A stretch of DNA of 64,000 nt from Methanoregulaceae archaeon (GTDB taxonomy: Archaea > Halobacteriota > Methanomicrobia > Methanomicrobiales > Methanospirillaceae): positions 62,001-126,000 of the forward strand of contig JACTVG010000004.1 of assembly GCA_015660965.1 (NCBI GenBank), in the 5' to 3' direction. A program made the position numbers and the translations under genes. Shown here in pieces: positions 19,067 through 27,642 of the stretch. How positions within the stretch are numbered: the stretch's first letter is position 1; each line of letters opens with the position of its first letter. Below the pieces are notes generated by a model, which saw nothing but the letters and a program-made list of their open reading frames with translations, was not told where the DNA came from and made no database searches.

Positions 19067-19684
19067 ATGTTCTGTCCGAAATGTGGAAAGGAGACTGACG
19101 CTTCCGGAAAATATTGTCAATGGTGCGGAGCGGATATTGAAGCAGTCGCACCGAAAGCTGTGATGAATATAGAGACAGAAGATGAGGATGCTGAAACTCC
19201 TTTAACTGGTGATTATGCTGGTCTCGGTAGACGACTTTTTGCGTTTATCATAGATGCAATATTACTGTTGATCTTGATCGCCATTACTGCTAGTTTCTTC
19301 AATCTCGTTCAAGGTGTGAAATATTTCTATTATTATACAGTCCAACATGCACCAATTGCTTCTTTGACCGATGTTGGTACTCCAGAAGCAGCATTCATTC
19401 CGATTATTGCTTCACTAGGTGTTCTCTTTATTGTCGTCCCATGGCTTTATTTTGCAGGATTTGAGTGCTCACGAGGCATGGCAACTCCGGGAAAAACGCT
19501 CTTGCGTATTGTAGTAACAGATAAAGAAGGAAACAGAATAAGCTTCGCCCGTGCAACGCTACGTCACTTCGCAAAATTCATTTCCACTCTTATCATTTTT
19601 ATTGGTTTTATTATGATAGGATTTACCAAGAAGCGACAGGGACTTCACGATAAAATCGCAGGATGCATCGTTCTACTCCCTTAA
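19067..19684 (+). CDS. Zinc-ribbon RDD-family membrane protein
   Basis: About 205 residues. It begins MFCPKCGKE and WCGAD, a four-Cys zinc ribbon, then an acidic linker and an RDD domain with three membrane spans: GLGRRLFAFIIDAILL, the central hydrophobic span, and ARATLRHFAKFI followed by RQGLHDKIAGCIV. ATG 19067 is preferred to the upstream ATG because AGGAGAGAGG lies immediately before it and the zinc ribbon starts there. RDD proteins have been linked to sodium/proton transport in some bacteria; the role here is open. Confidence 0.88.
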   Translation: MFCPKCGKETDASGKYCQWCGADIEAVAPKAVMNIETEDEDAETPLTGDYAGLGRRLFAFIIDAILLLILIAITASFFNLVQGVKYFYYYTVQHAPIASLTDVGTPEAAFIPIIASLGVLFIVVPWLYFAGFECSRGMATPGKTLLRIVVTDKEGNRISFARATLRHFAKFISTLIIFIGFIMIGFTKKRQGLHDKIAGCIVLLP

Positions 19685-19731
19685 ATTCTTTTTAACACTA
19701 TATTTCAATCAAATTTCAAAAAAGAGCAATA

Positions 19732-19986
19732 TTATTTGTACTTCACTTTCATCATAACCAGAACAAGGATTAGCCCAAATGTTATTATATTGGCGAGGAT
19801 GATAGGCATGGAATTAATCGAAATACCATATACCGCCCATAGTAACATACCAAGACCGAAAAGTGTCAACATCGCAAATGAAAAGTCGTGAGTCGAGCGG
19901 AGTTTCCATGTTTTGATTACTTGTGGAAGAAAAGAGATGGTTGTTAGCGTGCCGGCAAAATATCCGATCATAATTGTAATATCCAT
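19732..19986 (-). CDS. SemiSWEET/PQ-loop membrane protein
   Basis: 84 residues with three membrane helices, one PQ-loop repeat: ISFLPQVIKTWK near residue 20 contains the PQ motif, followed by FSFAMLTLFGLGMLLW and a third span. This is the size of bacterial SemiSWEET, which works as a homodimer for facilitated movement of sugars. It is convergent with the RDD gene. Substrate unknown. Confidence 0.88.
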   Translation of the reverse strand: MDITIMIGYFAGTLTTISFLPQVIKTWKLRSTHDFSFAMLTLFGLGMLLWAVYGISINSMPIILANIITFGLILVLVMMKVKYK

Positions 19987-20271
19987 GTGAAATCTCTTAT
20001 TTTGTTGTCTGCCTGACGATTAAAATTACGCGTTAGATTTGCATGATAGCGAAGTCTTGAAGGGATTGGTTCTGTCACGTCTAATCAAATTTCCTGCAAT
20101 AATGAGGAATGTATATAAATAAAAAGGAGACCGTGGCGGGAAGTCCGAGTGCGTTTCTTTTCTTGTTTATTTAAATGAAATCTGTGGCGTTTCCATTCGA
20201 AAATATTTAGAATTTAATTGTTTGTATCTTTCACCCGATATTATTAAACAGGAAGGCAACATAACCGGTGA
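19987..20271. other. Intergenic stretch before the channel fusion gene
   Basis: No convincing gene was seen here. A TATA-like ATGTATATAAATAAAAAGG at about 20108-20126 points rightward and could start a leader of roughly 130 nt for the channel gene at 20272. The minus-strand frame through 20167-20475 is not supported (see rejected items). Confidence 0.4.
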
Positions 20272-21570
20272 TTGCTCCTCGCATGGGAGGAATGTCTCAT
20301 ACTTCACAAACTTAGCTCCACTACGATTAAAAACAAAGATCTCTTCACGCTCATCTCGCTGATTGCGATTATAATTGTTTTCCCATACTTTGAGACTACC
20401 AGCATAGGTGATATCCTTCTTGTTTGTCTTTTTTCTGCACTTTTGATTTCGGCACTTTATGAGGTAAGTGATCACCCGCGGCAGATCGCAATTGGTATAC
20501 TTCTCGCAATCCCGACATTGCTTGCAGCTTGGACGAATGTGTTCCGAAACGTGCGTAGCATTTGGATTGTAGAACTCATTACAATAATCGTATTTCTAAT
20601 TTATATCCTCCTCGCTATTCTCAAACGGATACTCACCGCCCACGATGTTACGATGAGGGAGCTCTATCGCGCTGTTAATGTCTATATTATGATTGGGATA
20701 GCATTCGGTCTGATTTACACCCTCATTGAGTTTCTTACACCGGGATCCTTCCATTTTACATATGGAAAACAGACTATCTCCTCGCTCTTGTATTTCAGTT
20801 TCACGGCTCTCTCCACTGTCGGATTTGGGGATATTACCGCTGTTGCACCTATCGCGAGATCGATTGTAGTCATCGAGATGATAATCGGTATCATGTATAT
20901 GGCGGTTCTAATCGGTTTGCTTGTCAATGCGCACTATATCTCAAGATATACAACACGAAAAGAGAGAGAAACAGCTGGGATACCAGATACTCACAAACTA
21001 AGTTCCAACAAATTACCATTACTTTCTTCCGGTGGTCCACTATCGCTTATTGCAATTGCAGTTACGCTCAATCTCGCTACGTCAATCCTAATGGTTGAAT
21101 CTCATATCCCTATTTTCATGGATACGTGGGGGACTTCGTTAATAGTGATTATCGGCGGTTTCTGGATTGGAGCGTGTGCAGGTATTATCTATAACTTAAT
21201 CATGGCATTCACCATTTGGAACCCTTTCTCATTAATTTGGGCAACAAGCAGCATTTTAGTTGCTGGCTCAACATGGTTTTTTTGGAGACGGGGATGGATC
21301 AATCTAAAAAAACCGTTTAAGCTCGGCGCGGCAGGGATAATAACCGGACTTTTAAACACCCTTCTGACAATGACAATCATTGTACTTGTTCCAACATCTA
21401 CCTATGAGGGGACATTAGTTGTCGAAACGTTCTTTTCCAGTGTCGCAGGAAATCCAGCAATTGGAATACTTATCGGGAACATAGTGACGGAAATCACTGA
21501 CAAAACGTTATCTCTCGCTCTGGCTGCGGTAGTAGCTCTCTTTTTACAGGACTATATCAAAACCAGCTGA
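20272..21570 (+). CDS. Potassium-channel-like protein fused to an ECF-S-like membrane domain
   Basis: 432 residues. The first about 230 are a voltage-gated-like channel core: several spans, then a pore helix and the selectivity filter STVGFGD near residue 184, followed by the last pore-lining helix and a charged TTRKERE stretch. From about residue 255 there are five or six further spans containing GGFWIGACAGIIYNL, the pattern of ECF-transporter substrate-binding (S) proteins or related sensory membrane domains. No RCK domain is attached. The start is uncertain: TTG 20272 directly follows an in-frame TGA, and no ATG or GTG lies between it and the first span. The two-domain layout is unusual. 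Confidence 0.72.
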   Translation: MLLAWEECLILHKLSSTTIKNKDLFTLISLIAIIIVFPYFETTSIGDILLVCLFSALLISALYEVSDHPRQIAIGILLAIPTLLAAWTNVFRNVRSIWIVELITIIVFLIYILLAILKRILTAHDVTMRELYRAVNVYIMIGIAFGLIYTLIEFLTPGSFHFTYGKQTISSLLYFSFTALSTVGFGDITAVAPIARSIVVIEMIIGIMYMAVLIGLLVNAHYISRYTTRKERETAGIPDTHKLSSNKLPLLSSGGPLSLIAIAVTLNLATSILMVESHIPIFMDTWGTSLIVIIGGFWIGACAGIIYNLIMAFTIWNPFSLIWATSSILVAGSTWFFWRRGWINLKKPFKLGAAGIITGLLNTLLTMTIIVLVPTSTYEGTLVVETFFSSVAGNPAIGILIGNIVTEITDKTLSLALAAVVALFLQDYIKTS

Positions 21571-21628
21571 TATCTTGAAAATTTTTTAAAGTCACCGAAA
21601 TAGAGACTGATAGGTTTGATATAACCTT

Positions 21629-22276
21629 CTATTCGACATTTGAGAGAGAACCCTTAAATTTGATAAGCTCTTCACAAAATTCTCCCAAGTATTTATCCAT
21701 TGATAGACTTCCTTCTTGAAATACGCAGTCTTCTTCTTCAATTATTTTATTGATCATATCACGAGTGGGAAGAATGATATCGATCGGAACCCCAGATTCA
21801 TTCGATCCTTGAATAAGAGCCCGACGAAAGATACCTAAACAATACGCTATGCGAAATTTGTATATATTACGCGTCTTATCAAGATAACCTGCCACTCGTT
21901 CGGTTTCAATACGAAGAAAATCTTCCTTAATCTTCTCGTCTTTACATTTTCCCAACATATAATTGTAGTGAGCATACGGATACATTTCTTCAAGCTCGGC
22001 AGGGACAATGCCACAGGTTCCGAAAATAATAATATGATATTGCGATGCGTCAAAGATTTGCGAGATTATCATCCTTATGAGCTGATGGCTAGGGCTTGTA
22101 CTATAGGGTTTCCGGACTGAACAGGGCATGAAAATAGCAATATCACGAGGAATCACTTCATATTCTTCGATGATATACCGATATGATTTTTCAAACTCTT
22201 CAAGATAAAACGGGGGATCCGTCAAGAGGGGGGTCTGACCCATCTTTGTTCTTGTCCGTTCTTCCTGTTCACCCAT
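21629..22276 (-). CDS. Stand-alone ArcS-like (DUF5591) domain protein
   Basis: 215 residues. The diagnostic segment is MPCSVRKPYSTSPSHQLI near residue 50, the P-C-S-x-x-K-P-Y-S-x-S-x-S-H motif of the archaeosine synthase core, followed by IIFGTCGIVPAELEEMYP. ArcS attaches lysine to preQ0 in archaeal tRNA (archaeosine formation). Here the domain is not joined to TGT-like or PUA domains, so either it is a split ArcS whose other part lies elsewhere or a paralogue. Start ATG 22276; an in-frame ATG at 22243 is possible. Confidence 0.72.
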   Translation of the reverse strand: MGEQEERTRTKMGQTPLLTDPPFYLEEFEKSYRYIIEEYEVIPRDIAIFMPCSVRKPYSTSPSHQLIRMIISQIFDASQYHIIIFGTCGIVPAELEEMYPYAHYNYMLGKCKDEKIKEDFLRIETERVAGYLDKTRNIYKFRIAYCLGIFRRALIQGSNESGVPIDIILPTRDMINKIIEEEDCVFQEGSLSMDKYLGEFCEELIKFKGSLSNVE

Positions 22277-22504
22277 GATTATTCCATATCAGATCGTTCA
22301 AGCAATAAAAAGAATTAACCGATTAGATCAGAAGTGAAAAAAGTATAGCCCGGTTTTAATTAACCAACTATCTTTCTTTATACTGATAAACCGAGACTAA
22401 TGATAATACATTGTCACCGATTGTTCACTTATAAGAGTGAGAACGAGTGGAATACGAGCAATTTAGGCCCAAAAAGAGAATTAGACTACAACCAATAGTA
22501 ATTA

Positions 22505-22577
22505 GGCCAGGGCCGAGATTTGAACCCGGGTCGAGGGATCCACAGTCCCCTAGGATAACCAACTACCCCACCCTGGC
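22505..22577 (-). tRNA. tRNA-His (GTG) lacking an encoded G-1
   Basis: Read on the minus strand: acceptor GCCAGGG (22577-22571) pairs with CCCTGGC (22512-22506), the discriminator is C (22505), the anticodon arm is GGGGA-CTGTGGA-TCCCT with anticodon GTG, and the T loop is TTCAAAT. The base before the acceptor (22578) reads T, so the G-1 identity nucleotide of tRNA-His is not in the gene. A CCTTAAATAG TATA box lies at 22608-22617, giving a leader of a few nucleotides. CCA is not encoded. Confidence 0.97.
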
Positions 22578-22778
22578 AGATTTCCCTTTTACATTGGAAG
22601 TGTTTTCTATTTAAGGTATCCTTGTGTGATGACACGAGAGAATATTAACTGAATTATGACAAGTGATCTCAAAATAAATATACCGACGCCATTTTCGGTG
22701 ACTATTAATATCCGTATGCGTCCAGTATTAATCAGGTTGGCATGGACACTTTGTCCTTAGGTTCATAAAATTTCAGGA

Positions 22779-22798
22779 CCGCACCATTTTCTGTGCGG
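22779..22798 (+). other. Small hairpin in the infB leader
   Basis: CCGCAC at 22779-22784 pairs exactly with GTGCGG at 22793-22798 around an 8-base loop (CATTTTCT), ending about 50 bases before the infB start. It has no following T-run, so it is not a clear terminator. Confidence 0.35.
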
Positions 22799-22849
22799 CA
22801 ACGTGGGTTCTGCCGGCGATGTGTGTCCTGTAATGGACTGGTGATAACA

Positions 22850-24628
22850 ATGGCGCAGAATCCAAAAATTCGTACACCCATCGTTTGTGTGATGGGTCAT
22901 GTCGATCATGGTAAAACATCGCTTTTAGACCGAATCCGTGGCTCATCAGTTGTCTCATCTGAAGAAGGGGCTATTACACAACATATCGGTGCAACGGTTG
23001 TTCCAATAGAAGCCATTCGAGCAATGAGTGGAACAATAGAAAAGGCCCCGATTAAAATTCCTGGTCTTCTGTTTATCGATACCCCGGGACATCACGCCTT
23101 TACTACACTACGCGCAAGAGGTGGAGCTTTAGCTGATATGGCAATTCTCGTCGTTGACATAACGCAAGGTTTTCAACCTCAAACAATTGAAGCACTTCAG
23201 ATTCTGCGTAACTGCCGTACACCTTTTGTGATTGCAGCAACTAAAATTGATAGAATTCATGGGTGGCGAGTAAATGCAAACGAAACATTCGTTTCATCAT
23301 TTACAAAGCAGAACGAACGAGTAAAAGGCGATGTTGAAAACAAAACCTACGAAATTGTGGGAAAACTCGGTGAATTGGGATTCTCAGCTGACCGGTTTGA
23401 CCGGATCTCAGATTTCCAGCGTAACCTTGCTGTCGTTCCAGTGAGTGCACATACAGGAGAGGGAATTGCCGATTTATTATTAGTCATGATTGGTTTAGCT
23501 CAGAGGTATATGGGAGAGGAACTTGCTCTTTCAGTTGAGGGTCCTGGCGCAGGCACTGTTCTTGAAGTTAAAGAAGAGAGAGGTCTTGGTCTAACATTGG
23601 ATGTAATTTTGTACGATGGAACACTATCCATCGGTGACGAAATCGCAATCGCAGCAAAGGATGATGTGATAGTAACCAAAGTCCGATCGCTTTTGAAACC
23701 CCGTCCAATGAAGGAAATTTTAATCGAAGACCGATTCGAACGGGTGAAATCTGTTGCTGCAGCGGCAGGGATCAAGGTTACAGCACCAAAACTTGAGGGA
23801 GTAATTGCAGGTTCACCTCTTTTTGTAATCCGTGGTGACCGAAGCGAAGTGGAGGCACGAATTAGAAAGGAGATGAGTGAGATTCACGTCAATCTCGCAG
23901 AAGAAGGACTTATAATCAAAGCGGACACCATTGGAGCTCTCGAAGCGCTTTGTAAGGAGCTTGAAACAAAAGAGATTGGCGTTATGCGTGCGGAGGTGGG
24001 ACCTGTAAGCCGGCATGATTTAATTGACACAGAGACAATTAAAAATCCACTCTATCGGGCTTTACTCTGTTTTAATACACAAATTCTCCCTGATGCCGCA
24101 GAAATGATAAAAAACCCACTTTACACACAAATCAAAGTTTTTGAGGGTAAGGTGATCTATCAACTCATCAACCAATACGTTGATTGGCGAGATGAACAGA
24201 AGCGGCTTGCTGAGCAAAAACGATTCGAGCATGTCGTTATGCCTGCAAAGATTCGCTTGCTACCAGATTGCATCTTCCGTCAGAGTAACCCCGCTGTAGT
24301 TGGTGTGAGAGTTCTCGGTGGAAAGCTTCGTAGTGATGTTGACCTCATTAAAATTGATGGCAAAAAAGTCGGTCATCTTAAAACGATGCAGCTTAGAGGA
24401 GAAAACCTCCGCGAAGCAGAAGCAGGACTGGAGGTAGCGATTTCAATTGAGGGAGCAACGGTCGGCCGGCAAATAAGTGTGGGTGATGATCTCTATGTTG
24501 ATATTCCAGAGCGACATGTTAAGGTACTCGAGCACGAAATGATTAAGTCCCTGAATTTACCATCGCAAGAAGTTTTGTCCGAGTTCACGACAATGAAACG
24601 TAAGGTAGACCCATTTTGGGGGAAGTAA
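22850..24628 (+). CDS. infB: Translation initiation factor IF-2, archaeal aIF5B
   Basis: 592 residues. GTP-binding motifs are intact: G1 GHVDHGKTS near residue 18, G3 DTPGHHAF near 78 and G4 ATKIDR near 132. Domains II, III and IV follow, ending near MKRKVDPFWGK as in other aIF5B proteins. It joins ribosomal subunits during initiation. ATG 22850 is chosen over GTG/ATG sites further up because GGTGAT lies at 22840-22845 and the family begins with RTPIVCVMGHVDHGKT. No intein interrupts it. rps6e follows 137 bp downstream. Confidence 0.97.
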   Translation: MAQNPKIRTPIVCVMGHVDHGKTSLLDRIRGSSVVSSEEGAITQHIGATVVPIEAIRAMSGTIEKAPIKIPGLLFIDTPGHHAFTTLRARGGALADMAILVVDITQGFQPQTIEALQILRNCRTPFVIAATKIDRIHGWRVNANETFVSSFTKQNERVKGDVENKTYEIVGKLGELGFSADRFDRISDFQRNLAVVPVSAHTGEGIADLLLVMIGLAQRYMGEELALSVEGPGAGTVLEVKEERGLGLTLDVILYDGTLSIGDEIAIAAKDDVIVTKVRSLLKPRPMKEILIEDRFERVKSVAAAAGIKVTAPKLEGVIAGSPLFVIRGDRSEVEARIRKEMSEIHVNLAEEGLIIKADTIGALEALCKELETKEIGVMRAEVGPVSRHDLIDTETIKNPLYRALLCFNTQILPDAAEMIKNPLYTQIKVFEGKVIYQLINQYVDWRDEQKRLAEQKRFEHVVMPAKIRLLPDCIFRQSNPAVVGVRVLGGKLRSDVDLIKIDGKKVGHLKTMQLRGENLREAEAGLEVAISIEGATVGRQISVGDDLYVDIPERHVKVLEHEMIKSLNLPSQEVLSEFTTMKRKVDPFWGK

Positions 24629-24765
24629 AAAAATCACTGTCGACGCGAGGCTTTAATAGTGTATCCTGCATATAAAATGGGTACTTCTCATGAGTAAGCG
24701 GCAGAGCCGATAACCAGAGATAGATAAACCAAATTTGGATAAAAGAGTCATATAGGAGTTTTCAA

Positions 24766-25242
24766 ATGGTGGAATTGAAGGTCGTTGTTTCAGACCCCAA
24801 AACAGGACGCGCTTATAATGTTGACGCAACTGGTGGCATAGCAAGTACCCTTGTTGGAAAACGTATTGGAGATGAGGTAGACCTCAGTCCACTAGGACTT
24901 GCAGGTTACAAGGTACAAATTACTGGTGGGTCAGATCGCACAGGCATACCGGCAAACAAGAGTCTACCAGGTGCAGGAAGAAAGAATCTCCTCATGGCTG
25001 GCAATACAACAGGGTACCATCCAAAAATGGAGGGACAGCGTAAACGCAAGATGAACCGTGCAAAAGAAATTACTCCAGACTTCGTTCAAGTAAACGCAAA
25101 GGTCACCGCATATGGTGAAAAAACCCTTGAAGAGATGTTCCCAGCAAAACCTGTTGATGAAAAAAAGGCAGGTAAAGAGAAAATTGCTGAAAAACCTGCT
25201 GAAAAAGCTCCTGAAAAGAAAACTGCAGAAAAGAAAGATTAA
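24766..25242 (+). CDS. rps6e: Ribosomal protein eS6
   Basis: 158 residues. The core (residues 1-125) is eS6: LKVVVSDPKTGRAYNVD, then KRIGDEVDL and GYKVQITGGSDRTGIP, then RKRKMNRAKEITPD. The last 30 residues are a Lys/Glu/Pro/Ala-rich tail (EKPAEKAPEKK) longer than in many archaea and probably disordered. TAGGAG precedes ATG 24766, and a GCATATAAAATGG box at about 24668-24680 is the likely promoter, giving the gene its own transcript after infB. Confidence 0.97.
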   Translation: MVELKVVVSDPKTGRAYNVDATGGIASTLVGKRIGDEVDLSPLGLAGYKVQITGGSDRTGIPANKSLPGAGRKNLLMAGNTTGYHPKMEGQRKRKMNRAKEITPDFVQVNAKVTAYGEKTLEEMFPAKPVDEKKAGKEKIAEKPAEKAPEKKTAEKKD

Positions 25243-25253
25243 TACAAATACAA

Positions 25254-25718
25254 TTAACGATTCTTTTTTACACTTGTTTTTAATTCCTCTAGTTTATCTT
25301 CGAACGGTACTTTGTACCGTTTTGCAATAATGGCAATCGCAGCTTCAGGAAGTAAATTACCGTCAAAATTATCTTTAATAAGCTTGTTCATTTCTGCAAC
25401 CACTTCTGTATCTTTTTTACTCGTTGCTTTTGCAATTCTCTCAATTAGCTCCTGTGATGGATTCTTTTTTTCAAAAATTGCTGACGTCGGTTTGAATCCA
25501 ATTGGAATGACGAATCCCGATATATCAAAATTTGGTCGAAACATACCATTATCTTGAATGAGAAGCCCCTCTTCTTCTGCGTTTTTTAATAGCAAGTTAA
25601 CTTCATCGGTACTCATCCACTTACGATCAAGTGCATAGTAGTAGACAAGCTCGTTTTTTCTCATTTCTGGTTTTCTTGAGTGCCTGAACGGTGCTGCAAT
25701 TGTGATTTGAAACGTCAC
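25254..25718 (-). CDS. DUF2240 family protein
   Basis: 154 residues matching the archaeal DUF2240 pattern: N-terminal IAAPFRHSRKPEMRKNELVYYYALDRKWM, then LLLKNAEEEGLL, which reads as a winged-helix-like module, then a helical C-terminal half with DGNLLPEAAIAIIAKRY. Function is unknown; conserved only in archaea. It lies 2 bp after the next gene upstream (25721-26137) and so is in the same transcript. Confidence 0.82.
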   Translation of the reverse strand: MTFQITIAAPFRHSRKPEMRKNELVYYYALDRKWMSTDEVNLLLKNAEEEGLLIQDNGMFRPNFDISGFVIPIGFKPTSAIFEKKNPSQELIERIAKATSKKDTEVVAEMNKLIKDNFDGNLLPEAAIAIIAKRYKVPFEDKLEELKTSVKKNR

Positions 25719-25720
25719 AG

Positions 25721-26137
25721 TTATTTACCTAGTAGAATGTTTTTAATATCTAATGCATCAAGCCCACCGGGCTTAGTCTCCTTTGCAATGTCGATATCCG
25801 TTCGCGAGACACGGTCGGTAAGTCGGATTAAAAAGATATCATTTGCAATCGGTACCTTACCACTACCTCTCAAAGCGAGGGCAAGAACCGAAATTCGCAT
25901 GTCAAGCGCTTCAGTTATCGTACCAGGTCGTAATACATCGGGTGTGATGTCACCAAAAGTTGCTCTGTCGATTGCCACTTCGACTTTGGTCTTAACCTTG
26001 ACTAATTCTTTTCCAGATGTCTTAGTCGTTTCAGAACCATCCAATGATGCGATATGTTTGATAGTATCTAAAAACGACAGACCCATCGCAAATGATAATT
26101 CTATCTTCTGCGGGAACAGGTAATAGATCCTTCGCAT
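25721..26137 (-). CDS. Conserved archaeal-looking protein, unknown function
   Basis: 138 residues, no domain recognised. It is an ordinary soluble alpha/beta composition with the segments FGDITPDVLRPGTITEALDM and LTDRVSRTDIDIAKETKPGG. Starts ATG 26137, with an alternative ATG at about 26086 (MGLSFLD). Paired with the DUF2240 gene (2-bp gap) and following eS8 on the same strand, so a link to RNA or ribosome handling is possible by context only. Confidence 0.6.
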   Translation of the reverse strand: MRRIYYLFPQKIELSFAMGLSFLDTIKHIASLDGSETTKTSGKELVKVKTKVEVAIDRATFGDITPDVLRPGTITEALDMRISVLALALRGSGKVPIANDIFLIRLTDRVSRTDIDIAKETKPGGLDALDIKNILLGK

Positions 26138-26198
26138 AGATATTGTGTGGGAAATACAACAGAAAAAAGATACTGGTTGAATTTGTTATTTTTAGGAT

Positions 26199-26576
26199 TT
26201 ATTCTAGCAATATTGCGTTAATAACACCATCTTGACCTGGACGGCTAACAATGCGTGCACGTCCAATATCAGTTCTGATTATTGCACCCTTGGTGAGGAG
26301 GTTCCGTCTGACATAGTTTGGATCAGCCCCATTTTCTTCTACTTTCTCGATCTTTGCCTTTTTAGTCTGACCGTTTGATGGTGTTGTCACGTTTGCATAT
26401 ATTGCACGTAAGGCACGAACTTTCTCATTCCCCCCTGTAGTACGCACAATTTTTCTCTTATCTTCACCGATATGGGTGTCCGCTGGGGCGAGCCCAATCT
26501 CACTCCTTCGCTTTCCTTTTGCAGGACGAATTCGCCCCCCGGTCACTTTCCGAATTGATTCTCCTTGCCAAAGCAT
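26199..26576 (-). CDS. rps8e: Ribosomal protein eS8
   Basis: 125 residues, the full archaeal eS8 length. It starts MLWQGESIRKVTGGRIRP and contains RRSEIGLAPADT, VRALRAIYANVTTP, NYVRRNLLTKGAIIRT and GRARIVSRPGQDGVINAIL, all diagnostic. Component of the small ribosomal subunit. It precedes the unknown/DUF2240 pair with a 61-bp gap on the same strand. Confidence 0.97.
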   Translation of the reverse strand: MLWQGESIRKVTGGRIRPAKGKRRSEIGLAPADTHIGEDKRKIVRTTGGNEKVRALRAIYANVTTPSNGQTKKAKIEKVEENGADPNYVRRNLLTKGAIIRTDIGRARIVSRPGQDGVINAILLE

Positions 26577-26667
26577 GAATAAACCCCATTTTTCTTTATA
26601 AGTCTTCTGGACTCTTCCCGAAGAACGTGCTGTATATATTCCCTTTTCAGTTATTTAACAACTGCGC

Positions 26668-27315
26668 TCACCGGATAATTTCATCGAGAAGAGCTACAAC
26701 ACCTTCTCCGGTCTTTAAATTTGTTCTGAATACCGACATTTTTGGATTATATCGGTATATATCTGACTCCATCCGGTCAAGGTTAGCACCAACCGCTTGA
26801 GCAAGGTCAATTTTATTTATTACCCCAATTGAACCGTCTCGAAACATCATAGGGTGCTTGTTCACAACGTCATCCCCCTCCGTTGAACTGACAATTACGA
26901 TGCGTTTCTCAGCACCTAATTTGAAATCAGTTGGACAAACCATGTTTCCTACATTTTCGATAAATAATATATCAATATCATCGAGAGGGAGATGATCAAT
27001 TGCGTGCTCGACTAGGTGGGCATCAAGATGACATTCCTTTCCCGTATTAGCGTTATATACTGGAATTCCTAGAGTTTTAATCCGTTTAAAGTCATCATCC
27101 CCATAAACATCACCCGCAATCGCTCCCGTTCTTTTCCCTTTTTTCACAAGAAGAGGAACAAGCTTTTCAATGAGTGCTGTCTTTCCAGAACCAATAGCTC
27201 CTAGGAGGTCGAATGCCCGAACTCCATGCGCCTTTAAGTGCTTAGCATTTTGTTCTGCAAGCGTATTGTTGACGTCATAGATATCTTTCTCAATCTTGAC
27301 GTCGATATGATGCAT
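26668..27315 (-). CDS. hypB: Hydrogenase nickel-incorporation GTPase HypB
   Basis: About 215 residues from ATG 27315 (MHHIDVKIEKDIYDVNN). The P-loop is LLGAIGSGKTALIEKL, switch-region motifs are GDVYGDDDF and ENVGNMVCP, and the base-recognition motif is NKIDLA; all are HypB features. It delivers nickel to [NiFe] hydrogenases during maturation. The N-terminus has only a short His pair rather than a His-rich nickel-storage tail. hypA is not adjacent; srp19 is divergent. The open frame continues 45 codons upstream, but those residues do not resemble the family. Confidence 0.92.
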   Translation of the reverse strand: MHHIDVKIEKDIYDVNNTLAEQNAKHLKAHGVRAFDLLGAIGSGKTALIEKLVPLLVKKGKRTGAIAGDVYGDDDFKRIKTLGIPVYNANTGKECHLDAHLVEHAIDHLPLDDIDILFIENVGNMVCPTDFKLGAEKRIVIVSSTEGDDVVNKHPMMFRDGSIGVINKIDLAQAVGANLDRMESDIYRYNPKMSVFRTNLKTGEGVVALLDEIIR

Positions 27316-27369
27316 GCACTTAGATGGGAGCGTGCAGTGTTTATACCTTAACACACTAACCCTCCTGCA

Positions 27370-27642
27370 ATGGCAGATGAGTGCATACTTTATCCTTGTT
27401 ACTTCAATGCCGCGCTGAAACGTAGCGAAGGGCGGAGGATTCCCCACCAAAGTGGGGCAAAGGCACCGTCAATTTCGGATCTTGAACGTGCACTAAAGCG
27501 ATTGGGACTCAAATTCCGAGCCGAAGATCAACACCATCCTGCACATTGGGAGCGACATGAGGGTAGGGTGGTTGTTGAGTGGAAAAAAGGGAAAGAGGCA
27601 CTTATAAAAAAAGTTGGACAACAATTGGGAGGAAAGAAATGA
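27370..27642 (+). CDS. srp19: Signal recognition particle 19 kDa subunit
   Basis: 90 residues, the archaeal SRP19 length. The opening ECILYPCYFNAALKRSEGRR and the segment LERALKRLGL with the basic C-terminus are characteristic. SRP19 binds the tips of 7S RNA helices 6 and 8 so that SRP54 can dock. Its stop overlaps the start of the PHP gene (ATGA), giving translational coupling. Confidence 0.95.
   Translation: MADECILYPCYFNAALKRSEGRRIPHQSGAKAPSISDLERALKRLGLKFRAEDQHHPAHWERHEGRVVVEWKKGKEALIKKVGQQLGGKK

Noticed and set aside
20167-20475. Minus-strand ORF of 102 codons overlapping the channel gene start
   Set aside because: It runs antisense through the first membrane span of the channel, has no ribosome site or recognisable domain, and its composition is like a shadow frame.
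22850-24628. Intein in infB (and in atpA, tfb, lysS)
   Set aside because: All conserved motifs are contiguous and lengths normal; no splicing blocks seen.
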